A stretch of 64,000 nt of DNA from Brachycybe producta (taxonomy: Eukaryota > Arthropoda > Diplopoda > Playtdesmida > Andrognathidae): positions 15,848,842-15,912,841 of the forward strand of contig JAUPFP010000001.1 of the NCBI GenBank assembly GCA_036925085.1, written 5' to 3'. A model generated the notes under the pieces. The model ran no database searches and was not told where the DNA came from. It worked only from the letters and a program-made list of their open reading frames with translations. Position numbers and translations under genes: made by a program. Positions within the stretch are counted from its first letter, which is position 1; each line of letters starts with the position of its first letter. This document shows, piece after piece, positions 32,894-43,012 of this stretch.

Positions 32894-32913
32894 ATGAAGT
32901 TGTTGATCCTTTT

Positions 32914-33660
32914 TTGCCTGAACACGTCGAGGCAGACGTGGGTGAGGTTATTTACCTAGTCCGGTCCGAGGTGGATTGGGTTATGGAGCAGGGTAACGAC
33001 AATTGGTGCTCCAAGGTGAAGCGTGAGCTCTCCACCGATACCGACTCGAACTTACGGTTCAAGTTTGTGATGGCAGGCAAGTTGTTGTATGCCATCAAAG
33101 CCATTCAGGATCGTACAAGAACTGTGTTGGTGGTGCCAAGGTCGTGTCAAGCCTTCTGCTTGCGGAAGTTGCACGATAGCTCCGAAGCTGGTCACTTCGG
33201 AGTGTTTAAGACCTACCAACGGTTACGTACTCGTTTCTACTGGTTAGGTATGAAACGTGACACGGTAGTGTATGTTAAGTCATGCTTGGTGTGTCAAAGA
33301 GTACGGCAGTTCGCCAGAGCTTAAGGGTTCTTGCAAGCGATAGTTCCTGAGTACCTGGTTCATGCCTGGGGAATGGACTTCGTTGGGCCTTTTCCCGTGT
33401 CCGTGGGTGGAGTCACCTATGTATTGATTATGGTGGACTACTTCACCCGGTACGACGTGGCAAAGGCAGTACGAAGGGCTACGGCCACTTGTGTTGTCAA
33501 GTTTCTTAAGGATGAGATTTTGTCGGTGTATGGCACACCGACTACTCTCATCTCGGATCGTGGATCCCAGTTCTGTAGCAAGATTGTGCAAAAGAGTGAG
33601 ACTCCGGCGGACCAAAGCCGGCTAGAATTGGCTAGCCTGGCTGAGGGAAGCAGGGATGCC
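32914..33660 (+). pseudogene. Integrase of element B, C-terminal half deleted
   Basis: The HHCC domain is present (LRKLHDSSEAGHFGVFKTYQRLRTRFYW..CLVCQ, 33150-33300). The core shows the first two catalytic Asp (GMDFVGPFPVSVGG and LISDRGSQFCSKI). Right after the second Asp the frame passes into unrelated sequence (QKSETPADQ) and reaches ORF3 at 33663. The catalytic Glu, the C-terminal domain and the repeat array seen in D are all gone. Confidence 0.82.
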
Positions 33661-33662
33661 TC

Positions 33663-36160
33663 CCTTGGATGAACCCTTGTCATTGACACGGAGGCAGAGA
33701 TGGACACCACCGAAGATAATGTGGTGACCTTCTCCAGGTGGTGGCGAGGCCAACGGATCCTCTCATCAGAGGACTCTTCGGAGTCTGAAGGTAGGGTACT
33801 CAGGAGGGTACTCCAGCCCGGATGGACAGTCCAATTCCGGTCGACCCTGTGGGGGAGATGGAAGCGGCCTGTCAGAAAAGGCAGGACGAAAAACCGAAGG
33901 CGAACTACCAAGGTGGTTTCCAGATGCCGGATGGGAAACGCTACTTCGTTGGGGAGTACCCTACCCAGCAGTTCAGGAAGGACAGTTCAAAATCCAAGAA
34001 AAAGTCCGGAGCTGCTAGGTACACCACCAGGATGAAAGCTCTGGCGGAGAGAGAGGCTCAGTTGGAGAAGATGAAGGCTGCGATGGCGAAGTTTACGCCG
34101 GCCGTGGGTCTTCTCCCTGAGTATCGAGCTCATCCTGAAGGAGCCACAGGGGCTGCCTGGCCTTTCGGCCAACCACTGGTCACGGGTTCGTCCGCGGCAG
34201 TGGCTGGTTCTTCGGGTTGGCAGTCTGCAACTCCCAAGAGGGACCGACGAGCGGAAAAGGCCAATCAGCCTTCTCCTCCCGCTCCGAAGAGCACTCCCGC
34301 TAGTGGTAGTGGTGGTCAGAGACAGAAATGTCCCCGCCCCTTCACCCCACCAGTGGCAAGTAATCCGGTGGGGAAGAAAGCGAAGACCTCTCGTGGAGGT
34401 CCGGCCGGCTTCCCCAAAGGAAAATGGAGCCAGGACTCGCACTGGCGGCAAGATGTGCTGCCCTTGTCCTTCGGGACAAGAAGGCCGCATGCCGACGGGA
34501 GTTTGAGCTCCAGGCCTCTCAGTTTCCACCCCTGTGGGAAGCTGATGCCAGGAACCCACTCAGTACAGGGGAACCTCCCGTCGGAGTTGGTGCCACTCCA
34601 ATTCCGAGTGCCACCACGGTCGCTGGCCAACAGCGTATCGCCCCAAAGGGGTGGTACAAGCTGCCAAGGCACCTCACCAAGGTGCGGCAGTTCAACCTGT
34701 TCGTGGCAAGGGTCAGCCGACCCTTGCACTGGGAAAGAAGATTCTTCCCCGGGATGGAAAGGGACGCTTCGTGGCAACACAAGCGTCCTCGACCGTCTGT
34801 TCGGCTACGGGAGCTAGTTCTAAGACTAGTACAGCTTCTGCTGGAAAGTCTGCGGCTAGCAAGTCCGGTCATTCAAAGTCATCCTCCTAAGACTGACCTG
34901 CCCGGTAAGTCTGTGAGCATAGGTGCATCCAGCTCACAGCCTGGTAAACCTTCTTCTGAAAAGAAGAAAAAAAAGGGCAAGAAGGCCAGACATGAGAAGG
35001 GAGGTCCGAAGACTTCCACCCGTGGGTCCCAGGGAACTGGTTGTGGTGGAAGTATCGGGACGGAGGAGGAGAAGTCCCGACACGGTGCGACCGTGTGGAC
35101 CGGGAGCCAACCGCACCATACCCGTCATAGCAAGATGGCGCGGATGGATGATAGGTCAATGCGAGACGTGCTCGGTATACCTTCATCCTCCCCGAAGAGC
35201 CAGGTCTCCCGTGCCCGAGGGCGAGGGTCGACGCTTTGGTGCGGAGCCTCCGTATTCAGAAGGAGAGGTCTTTCTGAATAACCGGCTTGGTCTGTGGCAG
35301 GACCAACTGGGAATAGAGGGGTACCAATACCACTGGTATTATCACCTGGGAGTGCCACTCCCAGCCCGTTGGGTGCCATCATTGCCGTCATTTTCCATGC
35401 ATTATGTGCTGGCATATGACAGTACAGACTATCCGGTGTTGCTGGTCGTCAACCCTAGAAAAAAGATCCTGATCTCCCCAGCCTGAGGGCATGAGTCGAC
35501 GTTTTGGAGCAGAGCCTCCTTATTCAGAAGGTGAGGTCTTTCTGAATAACCAGCTTGGTCTGTGGACCAGCCGGAAATAGAGGGCTTCCAACACCATGGG
35601 TATTATTGCCTTGGACAGCCACTCCCAGTCCCATTGGTGCCGTTGTTGCCATCATTCAGCATGTGCTATGTGCTTACTTTTGGCAGTAGAGATTATCCAT
35701 TGTTGAGGAGGTGCTTTGCTGTTTTAGACATGATGGGGACAGGAGACCAGATAATACGCTTATCAAGCTTTGCGGCAGCATATGCCTAGTGCCTCTTTGG
35801 ATGCGACTTGGGAGAGATTGTTGGAGAGTATGTAACCCAACCTCTAAAAGGGTGCAAGTCTGATTCCTAAGCCACCCTGGTAGGACCTCCTGATAAGTCA
35901 GACCCTTCGTACGGGTCCGCAGCTTGACAATCTTGCCATCGATGTATTTCGATGGCATGAAGAAGCGAGGCTCAGGGGGACAAACTTCAATACCGGAGTC
36001 GGACAACACCCGGATGTGCCTGTTGTGGGTAAATTGGTGAATGTCTGAGTGGATGGACTTTCCCATCATTCCAAAATCGGCAAAGTTGTCCAAGGAACCT
36101 GAGCAGGGGTCACAGGAGCAATCCTTGCTGGCTCGACTGACCTGATCCCAGCACGTATCA
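33663..36160 (+). pseudogene. ORF3 of element B, unknown function
   Basis: The acidic N-terminus (VIDTEAEMDTTEDNVV..SSEDSSESEG) matches D (VFDTEMEVETTVDSVV..SSEGSSESDG). A basic, probably coiled segment follows (YFVGEYPTQQFRKD, KKKSGAARYTTRMKALAERE, KFTPAVGL) and then CPRPFTPPVASN. Next come a Lys-rich patch near 34960, ARMDDRSMRDVLGIPSSSPK (about 35140-35200) and PPYSEGEVFLNNRLGLWQDQ (about 35240-35310) with HWYYHLGVPLP. The last block is duplicated at 35510-35720 with small differences. The long frame changes register several times. No homology to Env or known domains recognised. Confidence 0.65.
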
Positions 36161-36176
36161 GGGAAGTTGAGAGGAT
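36161..36176 (+). promoter_or_regulatory. Polypurine tract of element B
   Basis: GGGAAGTTGAGAGGAT directly before the 3' LTR. The identical tract precedes the 3' LTR of D (complement at 40654-40669). It serves as plus-strand primer in the family. Confidence 0.8.
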
Positions 36177-36666
36177 TGTGATGACCCAGTTTGGCTCATT
36201 ATTTAATTAGAAGGAGCAGACTAAATCTTGATGGCATCTGCTAGGCTGCTATAGTAAGCAGCCCGGCAGACGATATAAATCCCAGCAGGGTCACTGTCAT
36301 CCCGAGGTGGAACAGCCTGGCATTATATTCTAGGCAGTGCAGTGAGACCCTGAGAATGATCAACATCATCAAGCTGGAAGCCAGGGAGGCCTCCAAAGAT
36401 GCCAGGTCATCATTCATCTAATTGTTTGTAAATAATACTAAATGTTAGCGGCAGTGTTAGCCTGTCTTAGTGGCCGGTATCTCGCGTCGGCTCTATGGTG
36501 AGATCCAACGAGGATCAGGCGAGGAAGACTCCGGGTTGGCCGGCACCACCCAGGTGATGGTGCAAGAGGGCAGGTAATGCTGCGATGCTGCCCCTTGCGG
36601 AGCTCGTCTGGGTGAGTTTGGAGAAAACTGCCCAGGGTGTTGTTGCGAACCAGCCGGGTCGTTACA
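36177..36666 (+). repeat. 3' LTR of element B
   Basis: An LTR of about 490 bp, TGTGATGACCCAG...GGGTCGTTACA. It is much shorter than the 5' LTR and diverged from it, though both keep the TTTAATTAGAAGGAGCA and TGCTAGGCTGCTATAG blocks. Confidence 0.78.
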
Positions 36667-37565
36667 AGCTAGTAGATAATGTTCACCTCAGGAAGTCAGC
36701 AAGTACAATGCTAGCAACGGAAACTCTCGGATCGCCGTCACTATTAACGGAAAAGTCATACAGATGCTAGCAGACACGAGAGCTAAGGCCTAACTAGTTT
36801 GAAGTCGAACCTGCGTTTATCCCACCTGACATCCTGGGTGCGGGAGGCCTCAAAATTAACGTGGTGAGATGACTCACTGCGACAGTTTAATTAGGCACCC
36901 ACACTGTGTGAGGGCACCTACTGGTGATTACCGGCCAGCCCGAGGCTATATTATGCCGAGATCTAGGCCGAGCTCTGCACCTGACCGTGTCAATATCAAC
37001 TATGCTCTGACAGAAGTGCATTGAAGCACACATCGGATGGGCTCTGGGGGAGACTTCACCAGAGGCTCCTGGTATATATTCCAGTGGTTCTGGGGAAATC
37101 ACAGACCTTTGCTCCGGAAGTGATGTCGACAATCCGCAGCTGGCAGCCAATGCTAGTGAGAAACTGAACGTGACAAATATAAACACTACAAATCATAGAA
37201 ACAAAAACAATAGGAAATGTCAGGAAAAATTTGAGAGAAACAACTGAGGACAGTTGTGAAGAGATGGCAGAGGGGATAGAATAACCCCTAATGGAATAAA
37301 TAACCCACAACATCAACAACTCCTCTAAAACACTCAAATCTATCTAAAATTCACCAAAATCTCCTCAACTTTAATTTTTCAACATTGCCACCAATATCTG
37401 CATATTGGCATCCACTTCAACCAAGCCAACAAACCACGTGGCTTCAAAACAACTTTTAACCACATGGTTGCTCCTAGAACAATAAACCATAAGTCAAGGA
37501 TGTCCAAAATGAAGAAGAAAAACACCTATAAAAGGGACATTAAGAAGAAAAAACACCATGTCCCC
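36667..37565 (+). mobile_element. Fragment of an E-type element (protease and downstream non-coding segment)
   Basis: It corresponds to 18292-19245 of element E: protease start (36740-36900), the TGA-QKCIEAH block (about 37010) and then the same non-coding segment including ACCACGTGGCTT near 37433. It starts directly after the 3' LTR of B. The shared TGA shows that it was inherited. The captured reading frame of E is not present here; similarity ends near 37530. All frames are broken. Confidence 0.8.
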
Positions 37566-37735
37566 TTGTTATGAATGGAGGCCAGACCAATATACACCAC
37601 AAGGAACTGCAAAGACACAACAACACACAAAAAAAAAACAGAAGATATTTCTTTGGAAACTGAAATCCTCTCAATTATATATATATATTAAGCCATATAT
37701 ATTTAAGCCATATATATTTAAGCCATATATATGAA
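37566..37735. other. AT-rich linker with short TATATATTTAAGCC repeats
   Basis: Four copies of a TATATATTTAAGCCATA-like unit at 37677-37732 precede the Helitron fragment. Nothing coding. Confidence 0.55.
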
Positions 37736-38149
37736 CTGCTTTTTTTCTCAAGGTCAACTATATGTTGCACACTCCCCATCCAAGAACCCCATGATATTAA
37801 ATTGGAGAGGGGGAAAAGGTTGGAAAGTGTAGAGAGGGGGAGAGAGGGAAACATGGAGGTGGAAAAAAGGAGGAGGGGAACTGAAATTGAAATGAAAAGA
37901 GTAAAAAAAGGAAAAAAATGATGCACATGTGCACACCAGAAAAAATGAAAATCTCATTTTCTCTTTCAAATATAAAAAGGGGAGGGGATAGAATTTCTTT
38001 TGCTCAACCCATTTATGAATGTCATCAATTTCTAATTGATTTGTTACTTGGTCTGACATCATAAAAGGGCAGAGAAAAAGAAATTCTAATGCTGGGCACA
38101 ATTGCCTGTGAATTTTGCTCCCGTAAATTATAACTGGTTACCCCACTAG
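37736..38149 (+). mobile_element. Helitron 3' end fragment
   Basis: A helicase-terminal motif remnant (FFSQGQLYVAHSPSKNP) at about 37740-37795 is followed by GA-rich sequence, the degraded hairpin module at 38000-38075 and the 3' end CCCACTAG (CTAG at 38146-38149, then T). The terminal hairpin is decayed (CCCGTAAATTATAACTGG). Orientation is as at 6150-6412. Confidence 0.75.
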
Positions 38150-38179
38150 TTAAATAATAAAAAATTGGAACCTGTCACC

Positions 38180-38839
38180 TGTAACGACCCGGTTAGGCCC
38201 GTTACAATACCCCGGTAAAACTTTGTGGTGCAGGCCAGCAGAAGTCTTCATCAGTAAATATCGACGGTGAAACACCGTCAGCACAGGTCGGGGAACCCAT
38301 GGTAGATTCCCGATGAATCCTACCGTAGAGCCGTGTGCAAAGATCCTGCTGTAACGATGGAAACAGGACGGTGTAGCACCGGTGTAACCCCCATCCTCCC
38401 CGTGGAATCATCCCCAGATAATTGATGGACACAAACACAGTGTAGTAAAATAATAAGTGAATATAATTTATTCAGAACACTTACTAGATATTATTTACAG
38501 GTAATCTGCTAGATAGTTCATCCAACAGAAAACAACCAAAAACACAAACAGCAAACCAGAAGAACAATGAAGATATAACACATGGAGGCCATCTTGGCCT
38601 CCAGCCACATGCAGCACTTGATGTTGATGATCTTCTCACTTCCAGGGTCTACACTACACTGTCCAGTATAAAATGGCGGCTGCCATTCTATACCCCCAGG
38701 CTACTCCACCTGGGGGAGGTCAGTGACCCTACCTGAGGTTCATGTCATCTGCCGGGCTGCCTACTATAGCAGACCTAGCAGACGACATCACGATTTAGTC
38801 TGCTCCTTCTAATTAAAAGAGCAAAACTGGGTCATCACA
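38180..38839 (-). repeat. Solo LTR, B-type
   Basis: TGTAACGACCCGG at 38180 to ...GGGTCATCACA at 38839 on the plus strand, so it is oriented minus. The end region (TCTAATTAAAAGAGCAAAACTGGGTCATCA) is the complement of the B LTR start. CACC stands at 38176-38179 and again at 38838-38841, overlapping the last two LTR bases. A target duplication is therefore possible but ambiguous. Confidence 0.78.
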
Positions 38840-39856
38840 CCTCAATCAAGGAATAAAAATAGTGAGGTACATTAGTGGCCTTGCTGACAGATCTATATTT
38901 TCTTTCGAAAAAAAACATTAAAGAGAGGGGGGGAAAAAATTAATAGCCGATTTCACGCCTCGGTTTGAGAAAAATAACTCCCTTCTCCCCTAGGACTCTT
39001 TAAAGAAAACAAAAGAATGTGAAAAATAATAAACAGGGACCTGCCTCTAAAAATGGATCAACACCTTCAGATGGTGAATATTAGTGGAACAACCCCCACC
39101 CACAATCCTCTTCCCTTTTTTAAATTCTCTTCCAAAAAATATATAAAAACAGGACCAAAACTTGGTCAATCACCATTTCATTTGTATCTTCATTTAAGAC
39201 CACTTGTCACTTCATTACCAACCTTTTAAGTCAATCTATATCTTCACATGCTTCAGTTTCTTTTGGAGATCTTCAAACTTTTGTTTGCATCTTCAGATTT
39301 GTGCATCAACATCTTCAGACTTTCGTGCCTCTTCAATAACAGTGATCGGGCACCGATCTCTGTTATTATCAAGAAGTTTCTACTAGCAGCATGACACCAC
39401 CAAGAACTTTACTAAGATGTCAGGTAGAGGATCATGAAGGGTTAGCCGAAAAATGTATTCTGACTCCTCCTTAAGTGGTGGGAACAGCTGAACCACTCTC
39501 ATCTGCACCTGCAACCTACAACCAACGAGTGGCGGGAACCGCAAGTGAACCAACAACAAGGAGAGTCGCCCGACACTGCGTCTCACTTGAGCTGGAAAAT
39601 TTCAACCCGGTGCAGAAAGAAGTGCCGCCGACCCAACCATAAACACCCAGCTAATGGGAGATGTGAAGGAAAGCCGGATGCACCAAGCAGCATCGTGCCC
39701 TTTGACATCACCACATTTGAACATTACTAGGAAGAGCGGGATGAGAATATCAATATCAACACGATGGCCTGGGGCATCAATCAAGAGTTCAGGGACAGCC
39801 TTGCCCCTGGACAATTGATTCCTGGTGGAGCTACACCCAGAGGAAAGCATGGGGGT
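38840..39856 (+). other. Unit G, left part: possible promoter and start of a decayed reading frame
   Basis: A TATA-like ATATAAAAAC at about 39140 is followed by a leader with a GATCGG-CCGATC dyad near 39345. A broken frame follows to the D insertion point (last part QEFRDSLAPGQLIPGGATP). Once D and one copy of GGGT are ignored, this frame stays open into 51146 onwards. No family recognised; it may be an old retroelement or a host gene relic. The GGGT at 39853-39856 is the left target duplication of D. Confidence 0.5.
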
Positions 39857-40653
39857 TGTAACGTCCCGCCGGACCGTTACAATACCCCAGTAAGTTCACC
39901 CCAAAAAAAACAGACGTAAACTTACCGCTACCGGCTCCTTACGGGGACGGGACCGTACCCGTAGCCGTCTCCCACATGGTGCTCCTAGGGTTGTGCCGGC
40001 TCCTGGAGCCACCCCCGACGGACACGGCGAAAGACCACGCCGCCACGCCGAGAATATCGTGGTAGAACACCGGTTCTACCGCGAGCCGACACGAGGACCG
40101 GCCGAAACAAGTCGGTAATAGGACGGTGGAGTTTCCCCACAACCAGAAACCCACCCCCCTCGTGATACTCCCCAAAGAAGAGACACAGACACAGAAAGTA
40201 AGATGATAAAAAGCGTATTTATTCACACTTACGACGTGTTAGATGCATAAAACGATGGCAGTGATATTTACACAACTTGGCTGGTATTCCTTTACCAGCC
40301 AAGCCCCCATAAATATACAAACAAAGGCCTAATGGCCAAGGCACAGGTAAAAAGCAAGATGCTGGACAGTGGAGGTCCTCTTGACCTCCACCCACAGGTC
40401 TAGTCAGTCTCAGAGCCTACAACCCACTGCCCTGATCCTGTGGTTGACTAGGCCACAGGAAACCTCCAGGCAACTCCACCTGGAGGGGACAGAGGTCACT
40501 TCTGACCTCTCACCCATAGACTTCATGGTGAGAGGTCTGCTGGCACCAAAATGGCGTCCGTCCCAACAGCCTACTGTAGCCGTCAGGCAGACCACCATAG
40601 GGAAATTCGTCTGCTCCATCAAAATTAAAATTGGAGCAGACCAGGTTGCCACA
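39857..40653 (-). repeat. 3' LTR of element D
   Basis: A 797-bp LTR, TGTGGCAACC...GACGTTACA on the minus strand. AATAAA on the minus strand near 40222. The 5' LTR is 786 bp, with differences such as a 6-bp indel in the CCCGTAGCCGTC block. Confidence 0.92.
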
Positions 40654-40669
40654 ATCCTCTCAACTTCCC
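40654..40669 (-). promoter_or_regulatory. Polypurine tract of element D
   Basis: On the minus strand GGGAAGTTGAGAGGAT stands directly before the 3' LTR. It is identical to the tract of B, and the tract of C is nearly the same. Confidence 0.8.
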
Positions 40670-40730
40670 TGTTCCGTCTCGGGAACAGGTCAGTCAAGCC
40701 AGCCAGGATTGCTCCCCGAACCTGACCTTC

Positions 40731-42480
40731 TTAGGTACTGGACGGCTTCTCTGGCGGTATTGCGAAAGTGGAGCCCATCCACTCCGCAGCCCACCGACGT
40801 GCCCACCACAAGCACATCTGGGTGTTACGCCACCCAAAACCAGTATCGAAGACCGTCCCCCTAAGACGGCTTTCCTCCAGGGCTCGGAATTCCTCGAAAG
40901 GAATATCCTGGAGTTGCGGACGCGTGCGAAGCGTCCAACTTGTTAGGAGGTCTACCAGGGCAACCGCGGGCTCGGTCTCGCACCCTGGTAGAGGCTCAGT
41001 AATAAACTGACAAGCCATACCTCCTAAGTCGCATCCCTAAGTCGCATTGGAAGAATGGGGCTGCACGCCAGGCTAGACGAACTATCCCGGCATCTAGCCC
41101 CACCACATCCAAAATAGCAAACGTTTGCGTTCCGGGCGGGCATTCCCTGCAGGGGAGGGAACTCCGCAGCTCGGCACTAAACTCCTGCCGCTCACCTGCA
41201 CCGACCGCACGAGCGATTTGTCGGTGCAAGCTCGCTGCTTGAGCCTGAAGCCGTTTGAGCTTGTCATCCAAGCTCTCGGGCTTCCGAGGTTCGGAGGCCT
41301 TTCCTCGCCTGGAGGACCTGGACTTCTTGCCTCAAGAGCGTTCAGCCACTGGTGGGGTGTGAGGGCGGGACCTTTTTTGTCCCTTACCACCACCACCACT
41401 CACAGATTTCCCCGTTTTACCCGGAAAGGGTACTGGAGGCTGGGTAGCCTTCTCCGCTCGCCGGTCCCTCTTCGGGTTGTCCGACCGCCAGCCGGAGTGG
41501 CCAGCTACTGCCTCGGGCGGACCCGATCCAGCAGCCGGCTTCTCTGGCCAAGCAGCCCCTGAACAACCGTCAGGGCGGGTGAGAGTCTACTCGAAGCCCC
41601 ACAGCAGGCGTGAACTTCTTCAACGCCTCCTCCTTAGCTTTGAGCAGTGCCTCTCTCTCTGCGAGAGCCTTGGCTCTGGCAGTGATCCGTGCGGCTCCGG
41701 ACTTTTTCTTGCGCTTCTTTGCGCCGTCCTTCCTCACCTGCACGATTGGAAACTCCCCGACGAAGCATCGACGGTCCCTGACCAGGAAGCCACCTTCCTG
41801 GACCATGTCCCGTCTAGCTTCGTCCAACCGATCCAAGCAGCTTTCTTCTTCGGCCAAGGACACAGCCACGGCCTCCAAAGACATTGGATCGGCGGGAAGA
41901 ACTCCGGGGATCCCGTCCCAGACGGTTTACCCTCGGAGGCCGAACTACTCCCGTCAGACTCCGAAGAGCCCTCTGAAGAGGCGTTACGGCTCCGCCACTG
42001 CCTTGAGGCGTCAACCACCGAGTCAACGGTGGTTTCGACCTCCATCTCTGTGTCGAAAACTAAGGACGCTCCCAAAGAGACGTCCTCACTGTCTTCGACC
42101 ACCCTAGACCAGTCTAGGAGGTCTCGAACAGACGGAGACCCGGGTTCCGGGGTACTAGCGGTTACCACTCCGGTAGCCGCCTTCCCACCATCAATACCCG
42201 CCTCTGCAGCCTCTCCAAACCGGAGAAACTACCGCCGCCACCGACTGAACGGTGGTAGCAGCCGTATCTCTGGAGGGAGACTGCAGGTATCTGCCCCAGA
42301 AAGCTCGACACCGGTCGGAGTCGACTGGGCAGACTTCGGTCCGCTCGATGATGGGGAGCCCTCCGATCCCGACTCCAACAGCCTTGCATCCCCCGGATGC
42401 AGCGGGCTGAGGGAGGGGGACCGTTGGCCACTCCCGTCGCCTTCCTCCTTCTCCTTCTCCGTGGTGAGCCTGTGAATAAG
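40731..42480 (-). pseudogene. ORF3 of element D, unknown function
   Basis: In order on the minus strand: an acidic Ser-rich N-terminus (VETTVDSVVDASRQW, SSEGSSESDG; 42168-41990) and a basic, helix-prone segment (CFVGEFPIVQVRKD, KKRKKKSGAARITARAKALA, KFTPAVGL; 41770-41590). Then GQKRSRPHTPPVAERS, LKRLQAQAASLHRQIARAVGAG (about 41250-41190), WRAAPFFQ and MACQFITEPLP..ALVDLLTSW (40996-40900). Compared with C and B it lacks about 1 kb in the middle (the PPYS..LNN and ARMD blocks). Frame changes occur. It sits where some gypsy elements carry env, but no signal peptide or membrane segment was seen. Confidence 0.65.
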
Positions 42481-42487
42481 AGAAGAC

Positions 42488-42900
42488 ACCGTTAAAAACA
42501 AGTTTTTACCGCGGAAAAGTGAATTCCACGGGCTTTTACCGTGAGAATTCTCATTTTCATCGTCCAAAGTCGGTAATTCACGGTCAAAACCGTGTTTTAC
42601 CGCCTTCGTACGGTGAAAACATCTTTTCCCCCTTTCGGAACCGGTAGAAAGGGTATTCCACGGGATTTCACCGTGCGAATCGCGGTTTCCACCGTCCAAA
42701 GTCAGCAAACCACGGTAAAAACCATGGCTAACCACCTTCGGACAGTGAAAACACCCTTTCACCGAGTTCCGGCGGTTGGAAAGGGCATTGCACGGACTTT
42801 TACCGTGCAAAATGCCGTTATCACCGTCCAAAGTCGGTAATTCACGGTCAAAACCGTGTTTCACCGCCTTCGATCGGTGAAAACCACTCCCTGGCAGGCT
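42488..42900 (-). repeat. 132-bp tandem array upstream of ORF3 in element D
   Basis: CGTCCAAAGTC starts copies at 42561, 42693 and 42825, so the period is exactly 132 bp, with a partial unit at each end. Each unit contains dyads such as CACGGTCAAAACCGTG and GCACGG..CCGTGC. The period is divisible by three, so a minus-strand frame (42229-43056) runs through it as 44-residue repeats (KAVKHGFDRELPTLD type). Whether that frame is translated is unknown. Confidence 0.85.
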
Positions 42901-43012
42901 TCTACCGTCCAAACACCGTCGAACTTGGGTCCTCCCAAGCGAAACGGCGCTCGGAGGGGCTGAACCCGCCGGAAAAGTGCTTTCCATAGTGGCTTGGCCA
43001 CCATGACAACAG

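Larger units (their letters stand above)
27097..36666 (+). mobile_element. Gypsy element B, D family, internally deleted and mosaic
   Basis: In order on the plus strand: 5' LTR (27097-27928), primer-binding site (27931-), hairpin leader, gag, protease, RT lacking its first half, RNase H, integrase lacking its second half, ORF3, purine tract and a 3' LTR (36177-36666). The flanks do not form a target duplication (CAGT left, AGCT right) and lie in two different older elements (C and an E-type copy). The two LTRs differ strongly in length. The simplest explanation is unequal recombination between two related insertions. Confidence 0.85.

Noticed and set aside
40410-41018. Open frames inside the D LTR and 3' region on either strand
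   Set aside because: The LTR frames are repeated with each LTR copy and carry no motif; only the minus-strand ORF3 pieces match other elements.
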